This document shows positions 23,380 to 31,780 of a stretch of DNA of 45,023 nt, piece by piece; position 1 is the stretch's first letter, and each line of letters opens with the position of its first letter. The notes beneath the pieces are model-generated. The model searched no databases. It had not been told where the DNA came from and saw nothing but the letters and a program-made list of their open reading frames with translations. The DNA is taken from contig SXSC01000373.1 in assembly GCA_005792355.1 (NCBI GenBank), positions 1-45,023 on the forward strand, given 5' to 3'. The translations under genes and the position numbers were made by a program. The stretch is from Opitutaceae bacterium. Its GTDB lineage: Bacteria > Verrucomicrobiota > Verrucomicrobiia > Opitutales > Opitutaceae.

Positions 23380-23481
23380 GAGTGGGTGGGAAGAGAGCAA
23401 GTCCACAGGGATCCTTCGCTCGCCGACGTTCGGATGGAAAGCCCGCGACTAGCACCACCTCACGACGATTCTCCACATCGT
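23380..23481 (-). repeat. Dispersed ~100-bp repeat, copy 2 (upstream of the TonB receptor)
   Basis: It matches 9444-9544 at about 88%, with 35 identical bases at the upstream end and the same minute MWRIVVRWC frame (23478 to 23449). It occupies the leader of the TonB-receptor gene. From 23482 to 23636, the rest of the spacer before the SDR stop, I see no gene or clear hairpin. Confidence 0.7.
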
Positions 23482-23636
23482 CGCAGCCGAAAGACGCACG
23501 AATGACGCCCACTCCCGGGCTCGGCGCGCGTCCGTTGGTAATAATGCGCAACCGCTTTTTTGCAGCGGGAACGGCCGGAATCAGCGATCAGCGGACTTAC
23601 CGCGCTGATTGCCCGGAAATGCTCCGCGACTCTCCG

Positions 23637-24365
23637 CTACGCGTAGCACCCCACCGCCTGCGAACCGCCGTCGATCACGAGGGTCTGGCCGGTGAGCGAG
23701 GAGATGGGCTCGGCGAGAAAGACGCAGGCGGCAGCGATCTCGGCCGGCGTGATCATTTTCTTCGTGGGGATCGTCTGCGCGCGTTTTTCCGGATCGCCCC
23801 CGGCGGCCCGGAAGCCTTCCGTGTCGAGCGGACCGGGCGCGATGGCGTTCACGCGTATGCCGGCGGCAGCGAACTCGACGGCGTTGGCGCGCGTGAGGGC
23901 AATGACGGCGGCCTTGGCCGTGGCATAGGCGGAATGGCCGCGCGGAGCCATGAAGCCGACGACGGAGGCGATGTTGATGATCACGCCGCCGGGTCGCCGG
24001 AGCGCCCCGAGCGCGGCGCGCGTGCCGTGGACGGTGCCCCAGAAATTCACGGCGAACATGTCGTCCCAGAGCGCGTTGTCGCCGTCGTGAAACGGCACGG
24101 GTTTGCCAAAGCCCGCGTTGTTGATCCACACGTCGAGCTGTGGCGACTCGAGGCGTATCGTCGCGACCGCAGTATCGAGCTGGTCGCGGTGGCGCACATC
24201 GGCGACCAGGTGTCGGAGCCGCGGGTGCGGCGTGGCGCCAGTCGCGGCGGGCGTCGTGCGTGAGAGGATCCAAACGCGATCGCCCTTGGCGAGAAACGCG
24301 TCGGCGGCGGCGCGGCCGAGGCCCTTGGTGCCGCCGGTGATGACGATTGTGCGGGATTCAGACAT
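23637..24365 (-). CDS. SDR-family NAD(P)-dependent oxidoreductase
   Basis: The 242-residue product is a classical short-chain dehydrogenase. The cofactor loop is TGGTKGLG (10-17), NNAG is at 82-85, the catalytic Ser is near 134, Tyr 147 and Lys 151 sit in YATAK, and the ending is TLVIDGGSQAVG. It lacks a signal peptide, so it acts in the cytoplasm, oxidising or reducing a sugar or sugar acid hydroxyl. R35-type basic residues after the second strand (WILSRTT) suggest NADP rather than NAD, as inference. ATG at 24365 lies inside the end of the Gfo/Idh/MocA gene (8-base overlap), so both are translated together as the last genes of the sulfatase operon. Confidence 0.92.
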   Translation of the reverse strand: MSESRTIVITGGTKGLGRAAADAFLAKGDRVWILSRTTPAATGATPHPRLRHLVADVRHRDQLDTAVATIRLESPQLDVWINNAGFGKPVPFHDGDNALWDDMFAVNFWGTVHGTRAALGALRRPGGVIINIASVVGFMAPRGHSAYATAKAAVIALTRANAVEFAAAGIRVNAIAPGPLDTEGFRAAGGDPEKRAQTIPTKKMITPAEIAAACVFLAEPISSLTGQTLVIDGGSQAVGCYA

Positions 24366-25425
24366 AGGAAATTTCCTCCCAGCGGCCGCTGGTCGCGCTG
24401 CGATAGACGGCATCGGCCACCTGCATGTCCCACAGCCCTTCGATGGCTTCGACCGCCGGCGTCGCACCCGCGCGGATCGCCTCGGCGAAGGCGCGGTGCT
24501 GGTTGTGCGGATTGGCGGGATCGTCGAGCTTCGGCGGCACGATGCCGGCAAAGGTCTGCCACGCGCCCGGCTTCTCGTAATTGAAATAGGAGGTCTTCCA
24601 AGGCTTGGCGCCGTGCACGCGGACCAGTTCGTTGTCGAGGTAGACGAGCGAACCCTCGGTGCCATAGAGCGCGAGATGCTCGCCTTGCGAGTTCCAGGCG
24701 ACGCTGAGCTGCACGAACCCACCGTTGCTGAGTTCGCCTTGGAACTGGCAGATGTCCTCCCCCTCGATGCGACCGCAGTGGAGGTTGGCCGTCTGCGCGA
24801 GGACGCGCGTGATGCGCAGCCCGAGGAGCCAGCGGAGAAAATGAATATAGTGGACGCCGAGCATGATGAAGGCGCCACCGCCGGTCTTTTCGCGCGAGAA
24901 CCGCCACAGTTGATTGGGCTGCTTGCTCCAAACGAGTCCGCCGGTGTGGCCGAGCCGCATGCTCACCTGTGCGATGCTGCCGAGCGGCGAGTTGGCGGCG
25001 AATGCCTGCCGCAGTTCCCACCAGAGCCCGAGGTCGAGCATCGCCATGTAGAGGCCCATCGCGCGACCGGAGGCGCGTTGCGTGGCGAAGAGGGCCTGAG
25101 ACTCGCGGAGCCAGCGCGCCATCGGTTTCTGCAGGAGCACATGCTTGCCACTGCGGAGCAACGCCGTGGCCTGCTCGACGTGGAGGAAATTCGGGGTGCT
25201 CACGACCGCGTAGTCTGCCTGCGCGGCGACCGCGACCCCGAGGTCCGACGAAGCGGTTTCAGCCCCCAGCGTCGCCGCCATGGCTTGGGCGGCGGCGAGA
25301 TCGGCATCGACGCAGGCGACGACCTTGAGGTCGGGGATGCTGCGGTAGACCGGCAGGTAGTTGCGGGCGAATCCTCCGCAGCCGACAATGACGACGCGAA
25401 GGGGTGAGGACGTGGAGTTTGACAT
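24358..25425 (-). CDS. Gfo/Idh/MocA-family oxidoreductase
   Basis: The 355-residue product has the Rossmann loop VGCGGFARN (about 14-22), an acidic residue D40 after the second strand (favouring NAD), and the catalytic Lys 100 in a QKP motif where most relatives have EKP. A C-terminal alpha/beta substrate domain follows with GGGAFIMLGVHYIHFLRWLLG. Such enzymes oxidise or rearrange sugars and inositols in the cytoplasm. The ATG at 25425 is chosen over an upstream in-frame start at 25488 because the fold begins at once and the sulfatase stop is only 8 bases away. It is coupled to the SDR by an 8-base overlap, which suggests two consecutive steps on the sugar freed by the sulfatase. Confidence 0.92.
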   Translation of the reverse strand: MSNSTSSPLRVVIVGCGGFARNYLPVYRSIPDLKVVACVDADLAAAQAMAATLGAETASSDLGVAVAAQADYAVVSTPNFLHVEQATALLRSGKHVLLQKPMARWLRESQALFATQRASGRAMGLYMAMLDLGLWWELRQAFAANSPLGSIAQVSMRLGHTGGLVWSKQPNQLWRFSREKTGGGAFIMLGVHYIHFLRWLLGLRITRVLAQTANLHCGRIEGEDICQFQGELSNGGFVQLSVAWNSQGEHLALYGTEGSLVYLDNELVRVHGAKPWKTSYFNYEKPGAWQTFAGIVPPKLDDPANPHNQHRAFAEAIRAGATPAVEAIEGLWDMQVADAVYRSATSGRWEEISYV

Positions 25426-25433
25426 GGAAAATC

Positions 25434-26852
25434 TCAGGGCGACTTCGCCGGGGCCGGCGACGCGTTGGCGTAGATCGAGCGGTGCCACGTCTCGAACTGA
25501 GCGCGTAGCTCGCGCAATCGCGCGGGTTCATCGGGCGAGCGATCCGTGCTTTCGCTGGAATCGGCCGCCAGATGGAAGAGCGATTCCTGCCCGTTCTTTG
25601 CGCGCAGGTATTTCCATGCGCCGACGCGCAGCGCGCGGCTCTCTCCGCCACCGTCCCGCTCCGCTGCGATTTCGCACCAATACAGGGGGCGATTCGCATG
25701 GCTTGGCAGCTCCGTGAGCGGCAGGAGCGGAATGCCATCCTTATGATGAACGTTCGGCGTCACACCCGCGAGGCGGGCAAGCGTCGCGCGCCAGTCCACG
25801 ACGTGCGCCGGGGTATCGACAACCGTGCCCGGTGCGATGTGGCCGGGCCAACGCACGAGGCACGGCACGCGAATGCCACCTTCGAAAAGCGTCCCCTTCT
25901 GATCGCGCAGCGGCCCGTTGCTGCCGCCGAGTTTCAAGACTCCGCCGTTGTCCGAGGTGAAAACCACCAGCGTGTTTTGCTCGAGGCCGAGTTCGCGCAG
26001 CGTTCGCAGGATTTCGCCGACACTCTCGTCGAGCGAGCCCAGCGTCGCCGCATAGAGGCGGCGCGTCGGATCGGCGATGTGCTCGAAGCGAGCGAGCATC
26101 TCTGGTTTTGGCTGAATGGCGTTGTAGGCCTTCTGCTGCCGCACGTCCCAAGGCTTGCCGAAATGCGGCGCGACATGCGCGAGGTAGAGAAAGAAAGGCG
26201 CGCCTCCGGCGAACCGCGTGAGCTGCGCCACCGCGTCCACCGAAAGCACATCGGTGGCGTAGCCGGACACCTCGACCCGGGCGTTGTCACGCCAGAGATC
26301 CGGAAACCGGCCATAACGCGAGGTGTAGAAATCGATCGCACCGGCCGAATAGCCGAAGAACCGGTCGAAGCCGTGTGCGAGCGGACGAAACTGTTCCTCG
26401 CCGAAGCCCACGTGCCACTTGCCGACGACCGAGGTCGCGTAGCCAGCGCGCTTCAAATCGTCGGCCACGGTGGACTCGCCGGCGCGCAGTCCCCGGTGAT
26501 CGTCGCGGGGATCCAGATAATCGAGCGGTGCCAGAAGCTGATCGCGCGACCGGTTCGGATAGGTGCCCGTGAGCAGACTGAAGCGCGTCGGCGTGCAAGT
26601 GGAACTCGTGTAGTAGCTCGTGAACCGGGCACCGTCCCGTGCCAGCGAGTCGATGTGGGGTGTGGGAATCTCACCACCGTAACAGCCGAGGTCGCCCCAG
26701 CCGAGGTCGTCGGCCAGGATGAAGACGATCGACGGCTTGGACGGCACACTCTCGGCCGCATTACTCGTCATGGTGGCGAGCGCAATAACCGCGGACGCCA
26801 AGATCGCACGAAACGACAGAGCACCCGGACGAGATGACGAGGAAGAGATCAA
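25434..26852 (-). CDS. Secreted sulfatase
   Basis: The 472-residue product has a signal peptide (about 12-33) and all main sulfatase residues: DD at 48-49 (ADDLGWGD), the formylglycine Cys 86 in CTPTR (86-90), GKWHVG, and a second metal pair DN in VFTSDNGG. The start codon is TTG at 26852; the next ATG (codon 28) would remove most of the signal peptide, so TTG is preferred though not certain. It leads an operon with a Gfo/Idh/MocA enzyme and an SDR and is divergent from an AraC regulator that probably controls it. Sulfatase with sugar dehydrogenases points to a sulfated monosaccharide being desulfated and then oxidised. Confidence 0.9.
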   Translation of the reverse strand: MISSSSSRPGALSFRAILASAVIALATMTSNAAESVPSKPSIVFILADDLGWGDLGCYGGEIPTPHIDSLARDGARFTSYYTSSTCTPTRFSLLTGTYPNRSRDQLLAPLDYLDPRDDHRGLRAGESTVADDLKRAGYATSVVGKWHVGFGEEQFRPLAHGFDRFFGYSAGAIDFYTSRYGRFPDLWRDNARVEVSGYATDVLSVDAVAQLTRFAGGAPFFLYLAHVAPHFGKPWDVRQQKAYNAIQPKPEMLARFEHIADPTRRLYAATLGSLDESVGEILRTLRELGLEQNTLVVFTSDNGGVLKLGGSNGPLRDQKGTLFEGGIRVPCLVRWPGHIAPGTVVDTPAHVVDWRATLARLAGVTPNVHHKDGIPLLPLTELPSHANRPLYWCEIAAERDGGGESRALRVGAWKYLRAKNGQESLFHLAADSSESTDRSPDEPARLRELRAQFETWHRSIYANASPAPAKSP

Positions 26853-26915
26853 CGCAGTTCAAAGTAGCCGATTTTCTGTCGCCAGGCGATAGACGGGTGA
26901 ATCAAACTTTTGCAC
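26853..26915. promoter_or_regulatory. Divergent promoter region, sulfatase operon versus AraC gene
   Basis: This 63-bp spacer separates the two divergent starts and must hold both promoters. It is more AT-rich than its surroundings (around TGAATCAAACTTTTGCACATG). No clear dyad is visible. Confidence 0.45.
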
Positions 26916-27755
26916 ATGTCGGCTTTTTTTGAGACGGGCGGTCATACTTGGATCGTGCGGCTGGCGGAGCTGTGCGGCCGCGTGCGGTTTCAACCCGATT
27001 GGAGCTCCGGTGCGGAGTGGTGGCGGACACTAAAGGACTACGATCTGTGGTTCGTCTGGGCGGGGCGCGGCGCGATGCACCTCGAGTCCGAAACCATTCC
27101 ACTCCACGCGGGCACTTGCGTCTGGATGCAGCCTGGCCGGCGCTACATCACCACCCACGATTCCGCGCATCCGCTCGGCGTGAATTTCTTTCATTTCAAC
27201 GTCCTCGATGAGCGCGGCGCGCCCGCCCGCCGGCATTTCACTCCGCCGGTTGAATGGATGCGCGTCCGCCACCTCCCATTCGCCGACACGGTCATGCAGC
27301 GCATCCTGACGCTGCGCGGCGAACCCGGCGGGCGGGAGACAGGAGACGTTTTGTTCGCCGCCCTGTTGGCGGAGTTGGTGCGCGACTCGGCGCACCAGGC
27401 CGGTTTTCCGCCGGGCATCCGTTCGGAGCACGTGGAGAGCATCCACGAACTCATGACCACCATCCGCTCTTCCCCGTCGACGGTGGTGTCTGTCGTCCAG
27501 CTCGCCCGCCGCCACGGCTACAGCGTCAGCCATTTCTCGCGGGTCTTCGCCGCGGTCGCCGGCGTGCGACCGCAGACCTTTGTCATCAATGCGCGACTCG
27601 ACCGCGCGCGCGAACTCCTCTCACTGACCTCGAAGACCATCGGCGAAATCGCCACCACAGCGGGCTTTTCCGACATCTACTATTTCTCGCGCCTGTTCAA
27701 ACTTCGCACAGGTGTCACCCCATCGGAGTTTCGGCGGAATTTAGCCCGGAGCTGA
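26916..27755 (+). CDS. AraC-family transcriptional regulator
   Basis: The 279-residue product has an N-terminal cupin-like sensing domain (about 1-150, with LHAGTCVWMQPGRRY) and a C-terminal pair of helix-turn-helix motifs (about 180-275) with the family signature TIGEIATTAGFSDIYYFSRLFKLRTGVTPSEFRR. It probably binds a sugar or glycan breakdown product and activates the divergent sulfatase operon and/or the FAD oxidoreductase locus to its right. ATG at 26916 was chosen; a TTG two codons upstream, with GGGTGA 8 bases before it, is an alternative start. The gene converges with the last gene of the long minus-strand operon, 24 bases away. Confidence 0.9.
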   Translation: MSAFFETGGHTWIVRLAELCGRVRFQPDWSSGAEWWRTLKDYDLWFVWAGRGAMHLESETIPLHAGTCVWMQPGRRYITTHDSAHPLGVNFFHFNVLDERGAPARRHFTPPVEWMRVRHLPFADTVMQRILTLRGEPGGRETGDVLFAALLAELVRDSAHQAGFPPGIRSEHVESIHELMTTIRSSPSTVVSVVQLARRHGYSVSHFSRVFAAVAGVRPQTFVINARLDRARELLSLTSKTIGEIATTAGFSDIYYFSRLFKLRTGVTPSEFRRNLARS

Positions 27756-27779
27756 CGCGGCCTTACGGTTCGCGTACCA

Positions 27780-29141
27780 TTACTGCAGGCCGCCGTAAAA
27801 CACCGGCTCGCCGACGGCATGTCCCAGGTGACCCATTCGCCACGTGGCGGGGCGGTCTGGCAAGTGGTGCGGGTCGAGCACCGCTCCGCCGGCCGCGAGT
27901 GTCTCCTGCAAACGTGCAATCGGCACGTCGCGTAACGTGCGGCCCTCAGCGTGCGCGAGCGCGCAGAGCACACCCGCGGCCTCGCCCATCATCATCGAGG
28001 TGCCATTGACCCGCGAAGAGCCGTGCGCCTTGGGCGTCGTCGAGGCGCAGCGGCCGACCGCGAGCACGTTCTCCAGCGTCTTTGGCAGCAGCGCGCGCAA
28101 CGGATAGCGGTAGGGCGCCGGCGGGTTCTCCTTGTGCGGATGAAATCCCACGCGGCCATCCGCCGGATGCACGTCCATCGGCCACGCCCCGAGGCCAATC
28201 GTGTCGGCAAACACCGGTCGCGTGAGCACGTCCGCCTCCGTAAGCTGGTAATCGCCGACGATCCGGCGCGTCTCGCGACAACCCACTGACGGGCCGCTCT
28301 GCACGAAATGCGCGTCGGCAAACTCCGGCAGCCGCTCCTTCAACGTGCGGAAAACCCACCACGCGTTCTTGCGGCCGGCGACCTCCGCCGCGGTGAGATC
28401 GACGGGATCGAGCGCGTTGCCGTAAAGGCGCGTGCAGTTCATCGAGATCTCGTTGTCCCGGATGCGCAGCACCCACGGTCCGCCGAAGCGCGGACCTTCG
28501 CCGCGCGCGAACGCCGCTGCCAGCACGTCGTGGCACGTCCTCTCCAATGCCTTCCAGTCGAGTCCGCCGCGGAGGCCCGCCACTTGGAAATGCAGCGTCA
28601 TCGGCTGGAGCGCCCGGCCAATCTCAAACGCGGCGCCCGCGCGCGCACACAGGTCGGCGTCACCCGAGGCGTCGATGAAGCGCGGCGCCTCGACGCGCCA
28701 GAAGCCCGCCTTGCTGTGCAGGATCGCGGCCGTGACGCGTCCCAAGTGCGTCTCTGCCTCTACGAGGCGCGTGTGGTAGAGGCACGTCACGCCCGCCTCG
28801 GCGAGCATCTCGTCGGCGATCAGCTTCAACGCCTCCGGATCGAACACCGGGGTTTCCGGCGGATTGTCCACCGGACCCATGCCGCCAAACGCTTGGATGC
28901 GGTTGAGCACATCGACCGCCACGCCACCGACCGCGAGTTTCGTAAAGTCTGTCTGTGCGAGCACGCCATCGAGCACGTGCACCATCGAGTAGACCGTGAG
29001 TCCGCCGCAGAAGCCGTGTTGCTCCACGAGGAGCACCTTCAGGCGTTTGCGGCCGACTGCGAACGCGGCGGCCAATCCGGCGGTGCCGCCGCCAACAACG
29101 ACCACGTCGGCCTGCAGCGTGCGGGAAGTAGGGAAAGTCAT
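27780..29141 (-). CDS. FAD-dependent oxidoreductase (FAD_oxidored type), second copy
   Basis: The 453-residue product opens with the dinucleotide-binding motif VVVVGGGTAGLAAA (GGGTAG at 17-22, Glu 40 at the end of strand 2) and keeps the family landmarks FIDASGDADLCARAGA, a GPSVGCRETRRIVGDYQL segment and KAHGSSRVNGTSMMMGEAAG near the end. This PF12831-type family is frequent in glycan loci of planctomycetes and verrucomicrobia, and its substrate is generally unknown. It is clearly related to the 30488-31780 product but diverged. No signal peptide is seen, so it should be cytoplasmic. It is the last gene of the long operon, 57 bases after the MFS gene. Confidence 0.9.
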   Translation of the reverse strand: MTFPTSRTLQADVVVVGGGTAGLAAAFAVGRKRLKVLLVEQHGFCGGLTVYSMVHVLDGVLAQTDFTKLAVGGVAVDVLNRIQAFGGMGPVDNPPETPVFDPEALKLIADEMLAEAGVTCLYHTRLVEAETHLGRVTAAILHSKAGFWRVEAPRFIDASGDADLCARAGAAFEIGRALQPMTLHFQVAGLRGGLDWKALERTCHDVLAAAFARGEGPRFGGPWVLRIRDNEISMNCTRLYGNALDPVDLTAAEVAGRKNAWWVFRTLKERLPEFADAHFVQSGPSVGCRETRRIVGDYQLTEADVLTRPVFADTIGLGAWPMDVHPADGRVGFHPHKENPPAPYRYPLRALLPKTLENVLAVGRCASTTPKAHGSSRVNGTSMMMGEAAGVLCALAHAEGRTLRDVPIARLQETLAAGGAVLDPHHLPDRPATWRMGHLGHAVGEPVFYGGLQ

Positions 29142-29198
29142 GGGAGGAAAAGACGAGTCAATACGTCCAGCTTAGCGGCTTCGCGCGCGAAGCGTTAG

Positions 29199-30482
29199 TC
29201 AGCGCCCGACCGGCGCCTCGGCGGATTCCGACGCCGCGCGGAGCGTCGGCCGCAGGAAGAGGAACAGCAGCAGAAGCGAAAGCGGATGCAGGATGGCCGC
29301 CATCACGAACGCCGACGAGTAACCGAAGAGTGCGATCGAAAAGCCGAGCACTTGAGAGAACGCGATGCCACCCAGGCTGCCCGAAGTGCCGAGCAGGCCC
29401 ATCACGCTGGCGGTCTCGCTGCGCGAGGTGAGATCAGGGACGAGCGTGGCCATGTTCGTGGACCAGGCCTGACAGAGAAACGCGATCACGCAGATCACGC
29501 CCATGGCCGCGACGGTCGATTCGATGAAGCCGACGGCCGCGCCGAGCGGCGCCAACGCGGCTATCCCGCAGAGCACGGCGAAGCGCGCGCGCGGTGCCGC
29601 CCAGCCGCGCTTGATCAGCCGGTCCGAGATCACGCCGCCAAACACCGCCCCGAGATCGGCGAACAGAAAGGGAATCCACGCGTAGAGCCCAATCTCGACG
29701 AGGCTCAGGTTTCGCACGCGCTGGAGATAGTCGGGCAGCCAGAAGAGGTAGAGATACCACACCGGATCGGCGCCCACGCGGCCCAGCACCAGCGCCCACA
29801 CTTTCCGCTCTCGGAGCAGCGCCAGCCACGAGCGGCGCGGACCGGCCACGGCCTCGGCGTCGAGTTCCGCGGCTTCGGCGGCGGTCATCCGCGTCTCCTT
29901 CGGCTGGCGATAGACCGCCAACCACAGGGGCAGCCACACCAGAAGGCCGACCACGCCGGGAATGACGAACGCCATGCGCCAGCCCCAGTGATGAGTCATC
30001 CATACCACGAGCGGCGCGGCGATGATCGCGCCGACGGATGATCCCGAGGAAAAGATGCCGATGGCGGTGCCGCGCAGCCGACCGGGAAACCACTCGCCGC
30101 AGGCCTTCATGCCGGCCGGAAAAATCCCAGGCTCGCCAACTCCGAGCAGAAAACGAAACCCCGCAAGGCTGAGCGGTCCGCGGGCCAGACCCGTCAACGC
30201 CGCCGCAATCGACCACCAGATGACGCACGCCGCCGCGCCGACCTTGACGCCGACGCGGTCGATGAGGCGACCGGAGACGGAATACATGACCGCATACGAA
30301 ACGAGAAACGCCGACACACAGTTCGCGTAGTCCTGCTCGGTGAGGTTGAGCTCCTTCCGCAGCGTTGTGCCGAGAATCGAGAGCGTCTGCCGGTCAACGT
30401 AGTTGATGACCGTGGCGAAAAACAGCAGGCCGACGACCCACCAGCGGAGGTTGCGGTAGGCCAGGCGAGGGGTGTCGGACAT
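29199..30482 (-). CDS. MFS transporter, hexuronate/anion:cation symporter (ACS) type
   Basis: The 427-residue membrane protein shows about 12 hydrophobic helices. The first has the ACS-family pattern FFATVINYVDRQTLSILG, and a conserved loop reads LLGVGEPGIFPAGMKACGEWFPGRLRGTAIG. ExuT-type relatives import hexuronates or similar sugar acids with protons. It lies between two FAD oxidoreductase genes in the glycan operon, which suits import of a monomer or sugar acid freed by the sulfatase and GH38-like enzyme. ATG at 30482 is preferred; a TTG at 30491 that overlaps the previous stop is the alternative. The Na+/H+ coupling ion and substrate cannot be read from the sequence. Confidence 0.92.
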   Translation of the reverse strand: MSDTPRLAYRNLRWWVVGLLFFATVINYVDRQTLSILGTTLRKELNLTEQDYANCVSAFLVSYAVMYSVSGRLIDRVGVKVGAAACVIWWSIAAALTGLARGPLSLAGFRFLLGVGEPGIFPAGMKACGEWFPGRLRGTAIGIFSSGSSVGAIIAAPLVVWMTHHWGWRMAFVIPGVVGLLVWLPLWLAVYRQPKETRMTAAEAAELDAEAVAGPRRSWLALLRERKVWALVLGRVGADPVWYLYLFWLPDYLQRVRNLSLVEIGLYAWIPFLFADLGAVFGGVISDRLIKRGWAAPRARFAVLCGIAALAPLGAAVGFIESTVAAMGVICVIAFLCQAWSTNMATLVPDLTSRSETASVMGLLGTSGSLGGIAFSQVLGFSIALFGYSSAFVMAAILHPLSLLLLFLFLRPTLRAASESAEAPVGR

Positions 30483-30487
30483 AATGT

Positions 30488-31780
30488 TCAAGCCGCAGAC
30501 TTGGCCGGGGCCGATACGCGTGCGCCCTGGCGCAACAACGCCTCGCGGAGGGAATCAACTTCGAGCGCGCGAAGCGGCGTTCCAGCTCGCACGGCGAGCG
30601 CGGCGGCCACACCGGCCGCTTGGCCCGTGGCAAGCGATGTGCCAGGCACGCGCGTGGAACCATGCGCACGGTGCGTCGTGGAAATCGGTTTTCCGGCGAC
30701 GAGCAAGCCGTCGATCTTCTCGGGCACGAGGCAGCGGTAGGGAATCTCGTAGGGCACGGGGGCGTCGTCCTTGTGCGGATGCACACCGACGTAGCCGTTG
30801 GTCGGATGGATGTCGATCGGCCACGCGCCCACCGCGATGGAGTCGGCAAACGCCCGGGACGTGCGAATGTCCTCCTCGGTGAGCGTGTAAGCGCCCACGA
30901 GTTTGCGACTCTCGCGGATGTGCAACTGGGACGCTCCGGCGAGGATGTAGCAGTCCTTCAGCGCGGGCACGCGGTGACGGAGAATGTTCCAGATGTCGAG
31001 CATCCGCGCACGCCCCTCGGTCTCGGCGCGGGAAAGTTCGACCGGGTCCACGGGATTGCCATAAACGCGCGTCGAGTTGATCGAGATTTCGCCATCATTC
31101 AGACGGATGATCCACGGGCCGCCGAAGACTTTGATCTCGCCCGCGGCGTGCGCGGCCTTCATCGCCGCGCCCAAAATTTCCTCCCACTCGGACCACGTGC
31201 GGCGGGCGCCGAGGTTGCCGAGGCGAAAGTGGTAGGTCATCGATTGCAGATCGCGATCGAGATTCCAGCGCGCGCCGGCGTGGTGGGCGATCTCGGCGTC
31301 GCCGGTGCCGTCCACGACCGCGCCGGCGGCGATGCGCGCGCGGCCATCGCGGAGGGCGGCCTCGACTCCGGTGACACGGTTCCCCTCCTGCACGACGCCG
31401 CAAACGTTGGCGTGATAGAGCACCGTCACACCGGCGCGGGCGAGCAGTCGGTCGATCGCCACTTTATACATCTCCGGATGAAGCGTGAGCGCTTCGCCGG
31501 GATTGTCGGTCGTGGCCGCGCCGCCGAGCGCGAGTGTCTCGCGGATGAGTTCGGCCGCAAAACCTCCGACCACTTCTACCTCGTGGTCCACGCAGCTCTT
31601 GATCGCATCGAGCGTGTGGATCATCGCCGCCGTCACGATGCCGCCGGCGAAACCGTGGCGCTCCAGCAGGAGCGCCTTGGCTCCGGCCTTGGCGGCGCTG
31701 TGCGCGGCCGCGATGCCAGCGCTGCCCGCACCGCACACGACGACATCAAATTTTTGCCCGTCGAATGAACTCGTGATCAT
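30488..31780 (-). CDS. FAD-dependent oxidoreductase (FAD_oxidored type), first copy
   Basis: The 430-residue product has the FAD-binding loop CGAGSAGIAAAHSAA (GAGSAG 17-22, Glu 40), VVDGTGDAEIAHHAGA and the late HRAHGSTRVPGTSLATGQAAGVAAAL segment typical of the family. ATG at 31780 overlaps the GH38-like gene's stop (ATGA), which settles the start; the upstream open frame is only a shadow. Relatives oxidise sugars or act as flavin hydroxylases, but few are characterised. It may process the sugar released by the GH38-like enzyme with which it is translationally coupled. No signal peptide is visible, so it acts in the cytoplasm unless exported with a partner. Confidence 0.9.
   Translation of the reverse strand: MITSSFDGQKFDVVVCGAGSAGIAAAHSAAKAGAKALLLERHGFAGGIVTAAMIHTLDAIKSCVDHEVEVVGGFAAELIRETLALGGAATTDNPGEALTLHPEMYKVAIDRLLARAGVTVLYHANVCGVVQEGNRVTGVEAALRDGRARIAAGAVVDGTGDAEIAHHAGARWNLDRDLQSMTYHFRLGNLGARRTWSEWEEILGAAMKAAHAAGEIKVFGGPWIIRLNDGEISINSTRVYGNPVDPVELSRAETEGRARMLDIWNILRHRVPALKDCYILAGASQLHIRESRKLVGAYTLTEEDIRTSRAFADSIAVGAWPIDIHPTNGYVGVHPHKDDAPVPYEIPYRCLVPEKIDGLLVAGKPISTTHRAHGSTRVPGTSLATGQAAGVAAALAVRAGTPLRALEVDSLREALLRQGARVSAPAKSAA

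Noticed and set aside
24365..24878. A longer 413-residue SDR reading with an N-terminal extension
   Set aside because: The extension is an out-of-frame reading of the Gfo/Idh/MocA gene; the SDR cofactor loop sits right after the ATG at 24365.
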